A DNA stretch of 12,980 nt from JBKJTP01 sp046590195 (GCA_046590195.1 JBKJTP010000055.1:1-12980), one strand, 5' to 3'. Shown: positions 6,876 to 12,980, counted from the stretch's first letter. A program made the numbers and translations. Notes: a model not told the origin generated them from the sequence alone.

Positions 6876-7090
6876 CGGAATTAGCTCCACCAATCCCCAC
6901 TTTTGCACACGGGCGGGATTTTCGTGTTATTTTAGTAGCTGGCCGTGGTGTCCCGTACGGCTGGCAAGTGGGGTTCTTTTCAGTATTGTAACGGCAGCGG
7001 GTTACGCGTGTTCAAGGAATGCCCCGCTTTTGCTGTCGGTTGCTAGTGAACCGGAACGCTGTGTTAACATTCTCTCGATAACCAAACGTT
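6876..7090 (+). promoter_or_regulatory. Structured non-coding leader/trailer between TspO and lipoprotein genes
   Basis: With the REPIN-like element this forms a 363-base stretch without a gene. CCCCACTT (6895-6902) pairs with AAGTGGGG (6966-6973), enclosing a GCCGT/ACGGC hairpin (6942-6961), and is followed by TTCTTTT, which is terminator-like. AACGGCAGC (6990-6998) then pairs with GCTGTCGGTT (7032-7041) with one bulge; GCGGG/CCCGC offers a competing pairing. A promoter-like TTTG (6902-6905), 22 bases, TATTTTAG (6928-6935) may drive the lipoprotein gene. None of this matches a known riboswitch by eye. Confidence 0.35.
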
Positions 7091-7882
7091 ATGGGTAAAA
7101 CCGCATCGGCGGCCATCGGCCTGCTGTTCCTGCTTCTCTTCGTCGGGTTCTTTGGCCTTACGGGCTGCGAAAAGATCGTCGAGGTCGAGAAGACCGTCTA
7201 TGATACGCTGACCGTCCATGACACGACGGAGGTGCCGCGCGGTCCGGCGTATGTGCGCTTTGTCTCGCTATTGCCGGACCGTTCATCTGCAGGTATCGGG
7301 CTTTATCGCACAACCTCGCGGACGAATCCCTTCGGGCTCGCAGGCGATTACAGCAGAAACGAGTTCATTCCGGTCCAGGCTCGCACGGCGATGAAGCTCT
7401 ATGCCTGGTATTACCGCAATTCGGTCTATGTCCTCGACAGCATCTTGCTTCCGCCCTTCGACCCGACGGAGATGTACACCTGCGCGATCTTCGGCATAGA
7501 AGACCCGGAGAATGGCAGTTTGACTTTGGAGCCGCGCTTCTCCTGGGATAGCCTCAAGGTTGTGCCTCCCGCGGAAGGATTCGCGTATCTGCGGCTGATC
7601 AATGCGCTGGCCGATTTCCCGGTACCTACTCCAGTCGTCAATATCAAGCTTAAGTCGTTCGCCGATACCGCCGTCTTCCCGGTGGATGTGAAGTATCGCG
7701 AGATCGCGAACTACGTGCAGATCCCCATCGGCGCATATCAGCTCTATCTCACTGTCCCAGGCGAGGAGGGGTATGTACTGAATTCGATCTCCCAGAAGAT
7801 CGAACAGGGTGCCTATTACACTGCGATGGTCTGTGGCAAGAAATCGGATGGCAGCGCCAAACTACTTGTAACGGTCGAGTAG
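7091..7882 (+). CDS. Lipoprotein with DUF4397-like beta domains
   Basis: The product is 263 residues. It starts MGK, has a long hydrophobic core and a lipobox L23-T24-G25-C26, so it should be lipidated at C26 and anchored in the envelope. After a linker ('EKIVEVEKTVYDTLTVHDT', Thr/Val-rich) comes 'AYVRFVSLLPDRSSAGIGLY' and, near residue 163, 'AYLRLINALADFP'. This 'a-y-v-R-f/l-v/i-n-a-x-p-d' opening followed by a Y/F-x-x-I-P-x-G strand is typical of DUF4397 domains, which occur in Bacteroidota surface proteins; the two copies suggest a tandem. No enzyme motif is seen. The ATG at 7091 is the only start that gives a whole signal peptide; no Shine-Dalgarno is present. A strong terminator 34 bases after the stop marks it as monocistronic or last in its transcript. 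Confidence 0.75.
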   Translation: MGKTASAAIGLLFLLLFVGFFGLTGCEKIVEVEKTVYDTLTVHDTTEVPRGPAYVRFVSLLPDRSSAGIGLYRTTSRTNPFGLAGDYSRNEFIPVQARTAMKLYAWYYRNSVYVLDSILLPPFDPTEMYTCAIFGIEDPENGSLTLEPRFSWDSLKVVPPAEGFAYLRLINALADFPVPTPVVNIKLKSFADTAVFPVDVKYREIANYVQIPIGAYQLYLTVPGEEGYVLNSISQKIEQGAYYTAMVCGKKSDGSAKLLVTVE

Positions 7883-7913
7883 GCTTTGACGTATTGCGAC
7901 AGCTTTTTTCAAT

Positions 7914-7948
7914 AATGGTCCGCCAAAGTTGGCGGACCGTTCTTTTTC
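7914..7948 (+). terminator. Intrinsic terminator after lipoprotein gene
   Basis: GGTCCGCC (7917-7924) pairs with GGCGGACC (7931-7938) around the loop AAAGTT, with outer A-U and U-G pairs, and is followed by TTCTTTTTCT. It insulates the lipoprotein gene from the repair/envelope operon. Confidence 0.9.
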
Positions 7949-7954
7949 TGACCG

Positions 7955-7962
7955 TAAATTTG
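7955..7962 (+). promoter_or_regulatory. Bacteroidota-type -7 box TAAATTTG (operon promoter)
   Basis: TAAATTTG is a perfect TAnnTTTG match just past the terminator at 7914-7948. A TTG (7929-7931) 23 bases upstream could be the -33 element, a little farther than the usual 17-21. Transcription would start near 7968-7972, about 35 bases before the inferred ATC start at 8006. The box also contains the in-frame TAA that closes the permease frame upstream. Confidence 0.6.
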
Positions 7963-8005
7963 TTCTGCGTCCTCCCGAAGCTCACTCACTTTATCTGGAA
8001 ACAGC

Positions 8006-9280
8006 ATCAAGTACCCCTATTTCATAGCGTCTCGTTATCTGACGGCTCGGCGTTCGGCACCGGTTGAGCCTGGCGAGAAGCGCTCCAAAGAGAAGACCGA
8101 AGGGCGGTTCGTCTCGGTGATCGTTGCGATCGCCACGGCTGGTGTGGCTGTAGGCGTTGCTGCGCTGATCATCACGCTCTCGATCCTCGCCGGATTCGAG
8201 AAGACGCTCACCGATAATGTTGTGCGCTATACGGCGCACGCGCGCGTAGCCGTGTATGGCGGTCGTCCTATCCCAGATTACAAGAGCACTGTGGCTCATC
8301 TCGAGCGCCGGGTGCCGAACATCAAGCAAGTGATGCCGTTCGTGCAGCGCGAAGCGGTGCTGCGCTCACCTACGACCGTCGCAGGTGTATTGCTGCGTGG
8401 GATCGTGGGTGAGGATACTGCGATCATCAACAAGCACACGATCATCGCTGGCACCGATCTGCTCTCTGCACCAGCGGATACACTGCCACCGATCATCCTG
8501 AGCGAAGGCACGGCTCGCGAGTTGAACACATCCGTCGGTAAGGCGCTCACTGCGATCCGCTTTTTCGAGAACATCAAGAGCCGCGAGCAACTGCTCGATA
8601 ATATTTCGCGCTTCCGTGTCGTCGGTATCTTCCGCACCGGTATGACGGAATATGATAACATGCAGGCGTTCACTACGCTTGCTGCGGCGCAGGATTTCGT
8701 CGGCTTCTCTGCAAAGCAAGCGAGCGGCTTCAACATCATGACGCATTCGCTCAAAGAGGTACCTAAGCTCGCACGCGATGTGCAGCAGACGCTGAAGTAT
8801 CCCTTCTATGTCGAGAGCGTGTTCGAGATCGGGCAGACGATCTTTGCGTGGATCCAACTTCAGAAGCAACCGATCCCCATTATTCTCGGCCTGATCATCA
8901 TCGTCGCTACGTTCAACATCATCTCCACGTTGCTGCTCATCGTGATCGAGAAGACGCACTCGATCGGCGTGCTCAAAGCATTGGGCGCAACGAATGGCGG
9001 TGTTGCGAAGATCTTCATCGCCGAGGGACTTACGATCGGCTTCATCGGCACTCTGATGGGCAATGTCATCGCATTCGTGCTCACGTATCTCGAGCGGACC
9101 TTTCACTTCTTCAAGCTCAAGAGCGATATTTACTTTATGTCGAGCGTGCCTGTTTCGATCGAATGGCAGCACTATGCTGTCGTCTCGGCCATTGCGCTTA
9201 TCCTTGCACTCACTGCCACCCTGATCCCAGCGCGCATTGCTGCACGCATGAGACCACTTCAAGCCCTTCGCTTTGGTTGA
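8006..9280 (+). CDS. LolC/LolE-type lipoprotein-releasing ABC permease (FtsX domain), with inferred ATC start
   Basis: From 8006 the product is 424 residues, close to LolC/E length. The LolC/E N-terminus 'KYPYFIASRYLTARR' is encoded at 8009-8053, then TM1 'VSVIVAIATAGVAVGVAALII' (about 36-58). A periplasmic MacB-like domain (about 65-285) precedes three FtsX helices (about 290-315, 335-362, 390-412). The cytoplasmic 'EKTHSIGVLKALGAT' loop between TM2 and TM3 contacts the ATPase in the family. Such permeases extract lipoproteins from the inner membrane with a LolD ATPase, which is not in this window. The frame is open back to the TAA at 7955 but has no ATG, GTG or TTG before GTG 8117, which lies at the edge of TM1. 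ATC at 8006, eight bases after a GGAA, is the best-placed start; it is either a rare start codon or a changed ATG. The stop overlaps the Nudix gene by 8 bases. Confidence 0.85.
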   Translation: MKYPYFIASRYLTARRSAPVEPGEKRSKEKTEGRFVSVIVAIATAGVAVGVAALIITLSILAGFEKTLTDNVVRYTAHARVAVYGGRPIPDYKSTVAHLERRVPNIKQVMPFVQREAVLRSPTTVAGVLLRGIVGEDTAIINKHTIIAGTDLLSAPADTLPPIILSEGTARELNTSVGKALTAIRFFENIKSREQLLDNISRFRVVGIFRTGMTEYDNMQAFTTLAAAQDFVGFSAKQASGFNIMTHSLKEVPKLARDVQQTLKYPFYVESVFEIGQTIFAWIQLQKQPIPIILGLIIIVATFNIISTLLLIVIEKTHSIGVLKALGATNGGVAKIFIAEGLTIGFIGTLMGNVIAFVLTYLERTFHFFKLKSDIYFMSSVPVSIEWQHYAVVSAIALILALTATLIPARIAARMRPLQALRFG

Positions 9281-9680
9281 TACCGTTGTTCCCGTCGTTG
9301 TTGCGCTCATCGTTCGAGATGGTGCCGTGCTGATGTGCCAACGTCCGAAAGAGAAGATCTACGGACTGAAGTGGGAATTCCCTGGGGGCAAAATAGAGCC
9401 GGGAGAGGCAAGCACGCACGCACTTGCGCGAGAGCTCCGCGAAGAGCTCGGCATCGATGCACAGATCGGCGAGCAGTACTTCAACGAGATCGCTTCGTAC
9501 TCGAACGGAATGACCTACGACATCGCCTACTATATGGTGCGCGTCTTCACGCCCGAGCCCGTCAACAAGGAATTCAACGACATCCGCTGGGTGACGAACG
9601 ATATGCTGCCGATGCTCGAGCATCTGAGTGGCAACGATTGCATTCTCAAGCAATTGAACGAGCTCGGTATTCCGGAGTGA
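9273..9680 (+). CDS. mutT: MutT-type Nudix hydrolase (probable 8-oxo-dGTP diphosphatase)
   Basis: The 135-residue product has a perfect Nudix box G39-x5-E45-x7-R53-E54-x2-E57-E58-x-G60 (GX5EX7REUXEEXGU), which binds the metal and cleaves nucleoside diphosphate linkages. The start 'VVPVVVALIVRDGAVLMCQRP' and 'GLKWEFPGGKIEPGE' are typical of MutT/NUDT1-like enzymes; E. coli MutT is 129 residues. This class hydrolyses 8-oxo-dGTP to the monophosphate, keeping it out of DNA. The start is TTG at 9273, inside the permease gene (TTGGTTGA), an 8-base overlap that implies translational coupling; no later ATG keeps the first beta strand. The next gene, for a MutY-type glycosylase, starts in its stop codon, which strongly supports an antimutator role. 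Other Nudix substrates cannot be excluded from sequence alone. Confidence 0.88.
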   Translation: MVDTVVPVVVALIVRDGAVLMCQRPKEKIYGLKWEFPGGKIEPGEASTHALARELREELGIDAQIGEQYFNEIASYSNGMTYDIAYYMVRVFTPEPVNKEFNDIRWVTNDMLPMLEHLSGNDCILKQLNELGIPE

Positions 9681-10582
9681 AGTTAGCTCCTGCTACTCGT
9701 TCGCGGCTGGATGGTGCAGTCCAGGGTCTGCTCGAATGGTACGAGCAGAACGAGCGCGAGTTCATCTGGCGCCGCATGCGGATCAATCCCTTTATCGTGA
9801 TGGTGAGCGAGTTCATGCTTCAGCAAACCCAGGCCGGCATGATCGATAAGCATCTCCCTCGCTTCCTGAAGCTCTTTCCGAATGCGAAGAAGCTCGCTGC
9901 TGCGTCATCCTCCGATGTGTTGCGAGCCTGGCAAGGACTGGGATACAACCGTCGCGCACTGAACTTGCATAAGGCCGCGCAATCGCTTGCGACGATGAGA
10001 CGCTTTCCTCAGACGCAGGAAGAGCTGATGAAACTTCCCGGTGTGGGGCGGTATACATCGGCAGCGATACTCGCGTTTGCCTTCAACAAGGATATTCCGG
10101 TCGTCGATGTAAATATTGAGCGAGTGCTCTCGCGCATCTGGAAGAAGATGAATACGCACGATCAGGTGATCGCGATGGATAAGGTTGAGGAGCTCGATGC
10201 TGCAATCCTTCCGAAGGGGCACTCATCCACTTGGCACCAGGCATTGATGGATCACGGCTCGCAGATCTGCACCAAGCGCAATCCGAAATGCGCAGAGTGT
10301 CCTGTACTCGAGTTTTGCGCGTCCGGCAAAAATTTCATTCGCAGTCCTGAGCTTGCGAAGCCAGCAAAGCTGAAGTCGAAAGAGGCGCTTTATCATGGCG
10401 AGCCTCGCCGTATCTGGCGTGGCCGCGTGCTGAAGGCGATCGTTGAGATGGGGCCGATCACAAAAGCTGGAATTTTTAAGACTATCAAGGCCGGCGCAGA
10501 TGTCCCTATTGATGTCGTGCTCGATGCGCTTGTGACAGAAGGCTTCGTGACAATGCATCGCAATCGCTATCAGTTGAAGTGA
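9677..10582 (+). CDS. mutY: MutY-type adenine DNA glycosylase lacking the C-terminal Nudix-fold domain
   Basis: From GTG 9677 the product is 301 residues. It has 'WRRMRINPF' and catalytic E45 in 'SEFMLQQTQ', the helix-hairpin-helix 'LPGVGRYTSAA' (120-130), catalytic D144 in 'VVDVNIERVLSR', and a 4Fe-4S site C198-x6-C205-x2-C208-x5-C214. MutY removes adenine opposite 8-oxoG. E. coli MutY (350 residues) ends with a Nudix-fold domain that reads 8-oxoG; here residues 240-301 instead look like a winged-helix module ('RRIWRGRVLKAIVEMGPIT' ... 'VVLDALVTEGFV'), as in short actinobacterial-type MutY. Tyr126 also occurs in T:G glycosylases of the MIG type, so specificity could differ. An in-frame GTG at 9335 would give a longer form, but that part is only the Nudix gene read in another frame. 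The start overlaps the mutT stop (GTGA), and the stop shares a base with the ogg ATG (TGATG). Confidence 0.88.
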   Translation: MKLAPATRSRLDGAVQGLLEWYEQNEREFIWRRMRINPFIVMVSEFMLQQTQAGMIDKHLPRFLKLFPNAKKLAAASSSDVLRAWQGLGYNRRALNLHKAAQSLATMRRFPQTQEELMKLPGVGRYTSAAILAFAFNKDIPVVDVNIERVLSRIWKKMNTHDQVIAMDKVEELDAAILPKGHSSTWHQALMDHGSQICTKRNPKCAECPVLEFCASGKNFIRSPELAKPAKLKSKEALYHGEPRRIWRGRVLKAIVEMGPITKAGIFKTIKAGADVPIDVVLDALVTEGFVTMHRNRYQLK

Positions 10583-11205
10583 TGCAATTGCCAGCGCCAT
10601 GGTCGCAGATCTATGCAGAGCGCAAGGATGCTATCAGGGCACGCTTGCAGGACTTTGCGGATGTCAAGCCGGAAGATTACTTCTATGAGCTCGCTTACTG
10701 CCTCCTCACTCCGCAATCATCGGCACGCAACGCGGACATGACGATCGAAGAACTGCGGCGCGATGACTTCGTGAAGCATGGCTTCGATCCCACCCACTAT
10801 CTCCGCGACCCAAAGCATTACATCCGATTTCACAATGTCAAGAGCGCGCGATTGCTGCGAGTGCGCGAGCAATGGGAAGGATTGCTGCCCATTCTGAAGA
10901 ACCGTGGCGAAGCTAAGCAACTTCGCGATCAAGTGCTCGAGGCGGTACCCGGATTCGGGATGAAGGAAACCTCTCATTTTCTTCGTAATATTGGAGTCCT
11001 GGGCTTAGCGATACTCGATCGTCATATCTTCAAGCATCTTGCGCATCTTGGCGTCATACCGGAGATCCCGAAGAATGCACCAACGCGTAAGCGCTATCTC
11101 GATATCGAGGAAGCGTGGCACAGTTATGCACGGGAAGTTGGTATCTCGCTGGATGAATTAGATCTGTTGTTCTGGAGCATGGAGACCGGAGAGATCAGAA
11201 AATAG
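10582..11205 (+). CDS. ogg: Ogg2-family 8-oxoguanine DNA glycosylase/AP lyase
   Basis: This 207-residue protein matches the compact Ogg2 family known from Methanocaldococcus (MjaOgg) and Thermotoga. The HhH-GPD core reads 'VPGFGMKETSHFLRN' (122-136) with catalytic Lys128, then 'LAILDRHIFKHL' with Asp146. From memory the MjaOgg residues are K129 and D147 in a protein of the same length. The end 'LDLLFWSMETGEIRK' also fits: a C-terminal Lys is conserved in Ogg2 and recognises 8-oxoG. The enzyme excises 8-oxoG opposite C and cleaves the abasic site, so it replaces Fpg/MutM. It has no Fe-S cluster, unlike Nth or MutY. The start is ATG 10582, overlapping the mutY stop by one base; GTG 10579 would add only one residue. 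In this operon it completes the GO set. 'LLTPQSSARN' near residue 41 is a mild variant of the usual helix. The distinction from other HhH glycosylases is firm. Confidence 0.9.
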   Translation: MQLPAPWSQIYAERKDAIRARLQDFADVKPEDYFYELAYCLLTPQSSARNADMTIEELRRDDFVKHGFDPTHYLRDPKHYIRFHNVKSARLLRVREQWEGLLPILKNRGEAKQLRDQVLEAVPGFGMKETSHFLRNIGVLGLAILDRHIFKHLAHLGVIPEIPKNAPTRKRYLDIEEAWHSYAREVGISLDELDLLFWSMETGEIRK

Positions 11206-11206
11206 T

Positions 11207-12220
11207 ATGCGCATTCTCATTGTCAGGCCGGATAAACTTGGCGACCTCATCGCGACGCTTCCGATGGCGTCAGCCATTAAGCGTGCGATGCCTGACGCGC
11301 ACGTGACCTTCATGGTCCGAGATTACACCGCACCACTTCTTGAGATCGCGCCCGAGGTAGATGAGACCGTCATCTTCGATCCGTTGGCAAAGCCACGCGA
11401 GAAGATCGATCTCTTTAGGAGTATCCGCACGGACACGGTCTTCTTCCCTGTGTCGAAGTTCGATCTCGCATTTTACGCAAAGCTGGCGTATAAGCCGAAG
11501 CGCGTGGGAAGTATCGGCACTGGATACCGTTTGTACTCGATGCTCTACACACATCGCGTGTACGAACATCGTAAGAAATCCAAGCGCCACGAGGCGGAAT
11601 ATAACGTGCGCATGTTATCTGAGATCGGGATCGAGGCGCAGACGCCACTCACCCGGCTTGAGCTTCGCCCGAACGACCATCAGCGCGCGGATGAGAATAT
11701 TGTAAGCCTGTTCGGAAAACAAAGCCAAAAGTACTGCGTACTTCATGTAGGCAGTGGCGGCTCGAGCTTTGAATGGCCTATTGAGCGTTACGCTGAGTTT
11801 GCGAAATGGGTGGCACAACGGTTGAGCTTACCTATCGTACTGACCGGTTTGAGGTCAGAACGTGAAACACTTTTAAGTGTCTCAGAGGTAATGGAAAGGC
11901 ATGGGGCCGCGGTTCGGCTATTCGTTGACAAACCGATGCTCGAACTGGCAGGGTTGCTGAGTCGGGCTTCGCTTGTCCTAGCGAGCAGTACGGGTCCTGG
12001 ACATCTGGCAGCGGCATTAGGAACGCCGACGTTAGGTCTCTTCCCTCTCATTCGTCCTTTGTCTAAGGCGCGATGGGGTTTCAGGGGGGACTTGGTCTCG
12101 AACATCGAGCCGCAAGAGCCGCCAAAGCCGACATGCCCTGAGTGCAAAGAGTGCGAATGTATGCAGGCGATCACGACGATGCAAGTTTCGCGAGCAGCGG
12201 AGATACTACTGAGGCTCTAG
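11207..12220 (+). CDS. Glycosyltransferase family 9 (heptosyltransferase-like)
   Basis: The 337-residue product is a GT9/GT-B enzyme of the ADP-heptose:LPS heptosyltransferase type. It opens 'MRILIVRPDKLGDLIATLP'; D13 matches the catalytic Asp in the 'GD-x-x-x-x-x-P' motif of WaaC/WaaF. The C-terminal Rossmann half has 'LHVGSGGSSFEWPIERYAE' (179-197), 'IVLTGLRSERE' (210-220) and the donor-site 'SSTGPGHLAAALGTPTLGLF' (260-279). It probably adds a sugar (heptose or another) to a lipid A core or surface glycan at the cytoplasmic face; the substrate cannot be read from sequence. Near the end C310, C313, C316 and C318 form a Cys-rich 'CPECKECEC' tail before 'MQAIT'. GT9 members often have two or three cysteines here, and four so close together is striking. 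It begins one base after the ogg stop, so it belongs to the same operon. Confidence 0.9.
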   Translation: MRILIVRPDKLGDLIATLPMASAIKRAMPDAHVTFMVRDYTAPLLEIAPEVDETVIFDPLAKPREKIDLFRSIRTDTVFFPVSKFDLAFYAKLAYKPKRVGSIGTGYRLYSMLYTHRVYEHRKKSKRHEAEYNVRMLSEIGIEAQTPLTRLELRPNDHQRADENIVSLFGKQSQKYCVLHVGSGGSSFEWPIERYAEFAKWVAQRLSLPIVLTGLRSERETLLSVSEVMERHGAAVRLFVDKPMLELAGLLSRASLVLASSTGPGHLAAALGTPTLGLFPLIRPLSKARWGFRGDLVSNIEPQEPPKPTCPECKECECMQAITTMQVSRAAEILLRL

Positions 12221-12237
12221 CCGAAAGTAGCGAGAAG

Positions 12238-12243
12238 AAGGAG
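12238..12243 (+). promoter_or_regulatory. Strong Shine-Dalgarno AAGGAG before the DUF3108 gene
   Basis: AAGGAG sits 7 bases before the ATG at 12251. It is the only textbook ribosome-binding site in the window, where other starts rely on overlap or have none, and it fixes the start of the DUF3108 gene. Confidence 0.75.
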
Positions 12244-12250
12244 AAATATT

Positions 12251-12980
12251 ATGAAGAGACTTTTACAACTTACAATTGGTGCGGCGCTAGGCGTGTTGAC
12301 GATCGTTGCGACGTCGACAGAGCCGGACAGTGTGCAAGCGCAGATCGGCGCGCATGGCGGCAAGTACGACGCGCTGCGTCAATGGCCGAACTATGCGTTC
12401 AACGTTGGCGAAAAGCTGACGTTCGATATCTCCTATGGTGTTATCACCGCCGGCGAAGCCGTAATGGAAGTGCCGATGATGCGTACGATCAACGATCGCC
12501 GCGTTTACGAAGTGAACGTGAAGGCGAAATCGCTTCCTAGCTTTGACTGGGTGTTCAAGGTTCGCGACCGCTACACGACCTACATCGACGAAAAGGGCAT
12601 GTTCCCGTGGCGCTTCGATCAGGTAGTTCGCGAGGGCAAATATTCGCGCGATTTCTCCGCGAACTTTGACCCGACCACAAAGACTGCTGTTACCACCGAC
12701 AAGAAGACTCATGTCACGCCAGCTTATGTGCATGACATTGTGAGCGCATTCTACTACGTCCGCACACTCGATCTGGCAAAGGCGAAGAAGGGCGAAGTGA
12801 TCAAGCTTGAGAACTTCTACAAGGATCGCTCGCATCCGCTGAACATCAAAGTGCTCGGACGCCAGCGTGTTGAGACAGCAGCGGGTACCTTCAACACGAT
12901 CGTACTCGAGCCGATGGTCGTTGAAGGCGGGCTCTTCAAGAACGAAGGCTCGATCAAGATCTGGTTGACCGACGATTACA
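12251..12980 (+). CDS. DUF3108 domain-containing exported protein (3' end outside window)
   Basis: The gene runs off the right edge with 243 codons visible. It starts MKRLLQLTIGAALGVLTIVA with a likely signal-peptide cleavage after SVQA, so it is periplasmic or outer-membrane facing. The DUF3108 signature follows: 'FNVGEKLTFDISYGVITAGEA' (about residues 51-71), 'VFKVRDRYTTYID', 'VREGKYSRDFS', 'VHDIVSAFYYVRTLDL', and 'TAAGTFNTIVLEP' leading to 'IKIWLTDDY'. DUF3108 proteins are all-beta, LolA/LolB-like in predicted fold, and often sit beside envelope genes; no reaction is established. It is 30 bases after the GT9 gene with its own Shine-Dalgarno and probably is the next operon member. A LolA-like fold would fit well with a LolC/E permease at the head of the operon, but that link is an inference. 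Confidence 0.9.
   Translation, partial: MKRLLQLTIGAALGVLTIVATSTEPDSVQAQIGAHGGKYDALRQWPNYAFNVGEKLTFDISYGVITAGEAVMEVPMMRTINDRRVYEVNVKAKSLPSFDWVFKVRDRYTTYIDEKGMFPWRFDQVVREGKYSRDFSANFDPTTKTAVTTDKKTHVTPAYVHDIVSAFYYVRTLDLAKAKKGEVIKLENFYKDRSHPLNIKVLGRQRVETAAGTFNTIVLEPMVVEGGLFKNEGSIKIWLTDDY

Noticed and set aside
6634..6900. Minus-strand 88-codon frame over the end of tspO and the inverted repeat
   Set aside because: Half of it is antisense to tspO and half lies in the REPIN-like element; no start signal or family.
8366..9310. A 314-codon minus-strand open frame opposite the LolC/E permease
   Set aside because: The product is Asp/Arg/Glu-rich, as expected when a GC-rich coding frame is read on the other strand, while the plus-strand frame has clear FtsX domain and membrane helices.
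9335..9676. N-terminal extension of the MutY frame to GTG 9335
   Set aside because: Those 114 codons are the Nudix gene read in a second frame; MutY homology starts only after 9677, where a GTGA overlap gives a natural start.
12142..12540. 132-codon frame overlapping the GT9 end and the DUF3108 start
   Set aside because: Out of frame with both real genes, composition like a shadow frame; the DUF3108 frame has a Shine-Dalgarno, signal peptide and domain.
1..12980. CRISPR array, prophage, transposase, tRNA or rRNA
   Set aside because: No regularly spaced direct repeats, integrase/transposase motifs, cloverleaf or rRNA-like sequence were seen on either strand.

Overview
The window looks like a chromosomal stretch from a Gram-negative bacterium of the Bacteroidota/Chlorobiota (FCB) side, of moderate GC by eye. 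Evidence: two intergenic promoter boxes fit the Bacteroidota -7 consensus TAnnTTTG, most genes lack a Shine-Dalgarno site, several start codons are not ATG, and the window carries a LolC/E-type lipoprotein permease, an LPS-type family 9 glycosyltransferase and a DUF3108 envelope protein. The lineage is an inference. I see no phage, transposase, CRISPR, rRNA or tRNA.

Layout. Left part (1-3584, all plus strand): the 3' end of a YjbR/MmcQ-like gene with a terminator; an exported protein of unknown function; a 485-base gap holding a folded RNA candidate that ends in a very strong terminator and then a 149-base REPIN/MITE-like inverted repeat; a second small exported protein; and the YchF ATPase. 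Middle part (3585-7948): a heptamer-repeat palindrome and a Bacteroidota-type promoter lead into a stand-alone SpoT-like HD alarmone hydrolase. It meets, stop codon to stop codon, a minus-strand soluble PAS-PAS sensor histidine kinase. A TspO/MBR membrane protein is divergent from the kinase and is followed directly by a second, unrelated REPIN-like element, a structured leader, and a DUF4397-like lipoprotein with a clean terminator.

Right part (7955-12980): one tightly packed plus-strand operon behind a TAAATTTG promoter box. It encodes a LolC/E-like permease, a MutT-type Nudix hydrolase, a MutY-type adenine glycosylase, an archaeal/thermotogal-type Ogg2 8-oxoguanine glycosylase/lyase, a GT9 glycosyltransferase and a DUF3108 protein cut by the window edge. 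The first three junctions overlap by 8, 4 and 1 bases, the fourth has a one-base gap, and the last has 30 bases with a good Shine-Dalgarno. The three repair genes form a complete GO (8-oxoguanine) defence set: MutT cleans the nucleotide pool, Ogg2 removes 8-oxoG from DNA, and MutY removes A opposite 8-oxoG. They lie between envelope-biogenesis genes.

Most notable points: the contiguous GO operon with a MutY that lacks its C-terminal Nudix-fold domain while a separate Nudix gene sits just upstream; a LolC/E permease whose conserved N-terminus has no ATG/GTG/TTG start and seems to begin at ATC; two different REPIN-like elements; a multi-hairpin RNA candidate; and an alarmone hydrolase with changes at two conserved active-site positions.
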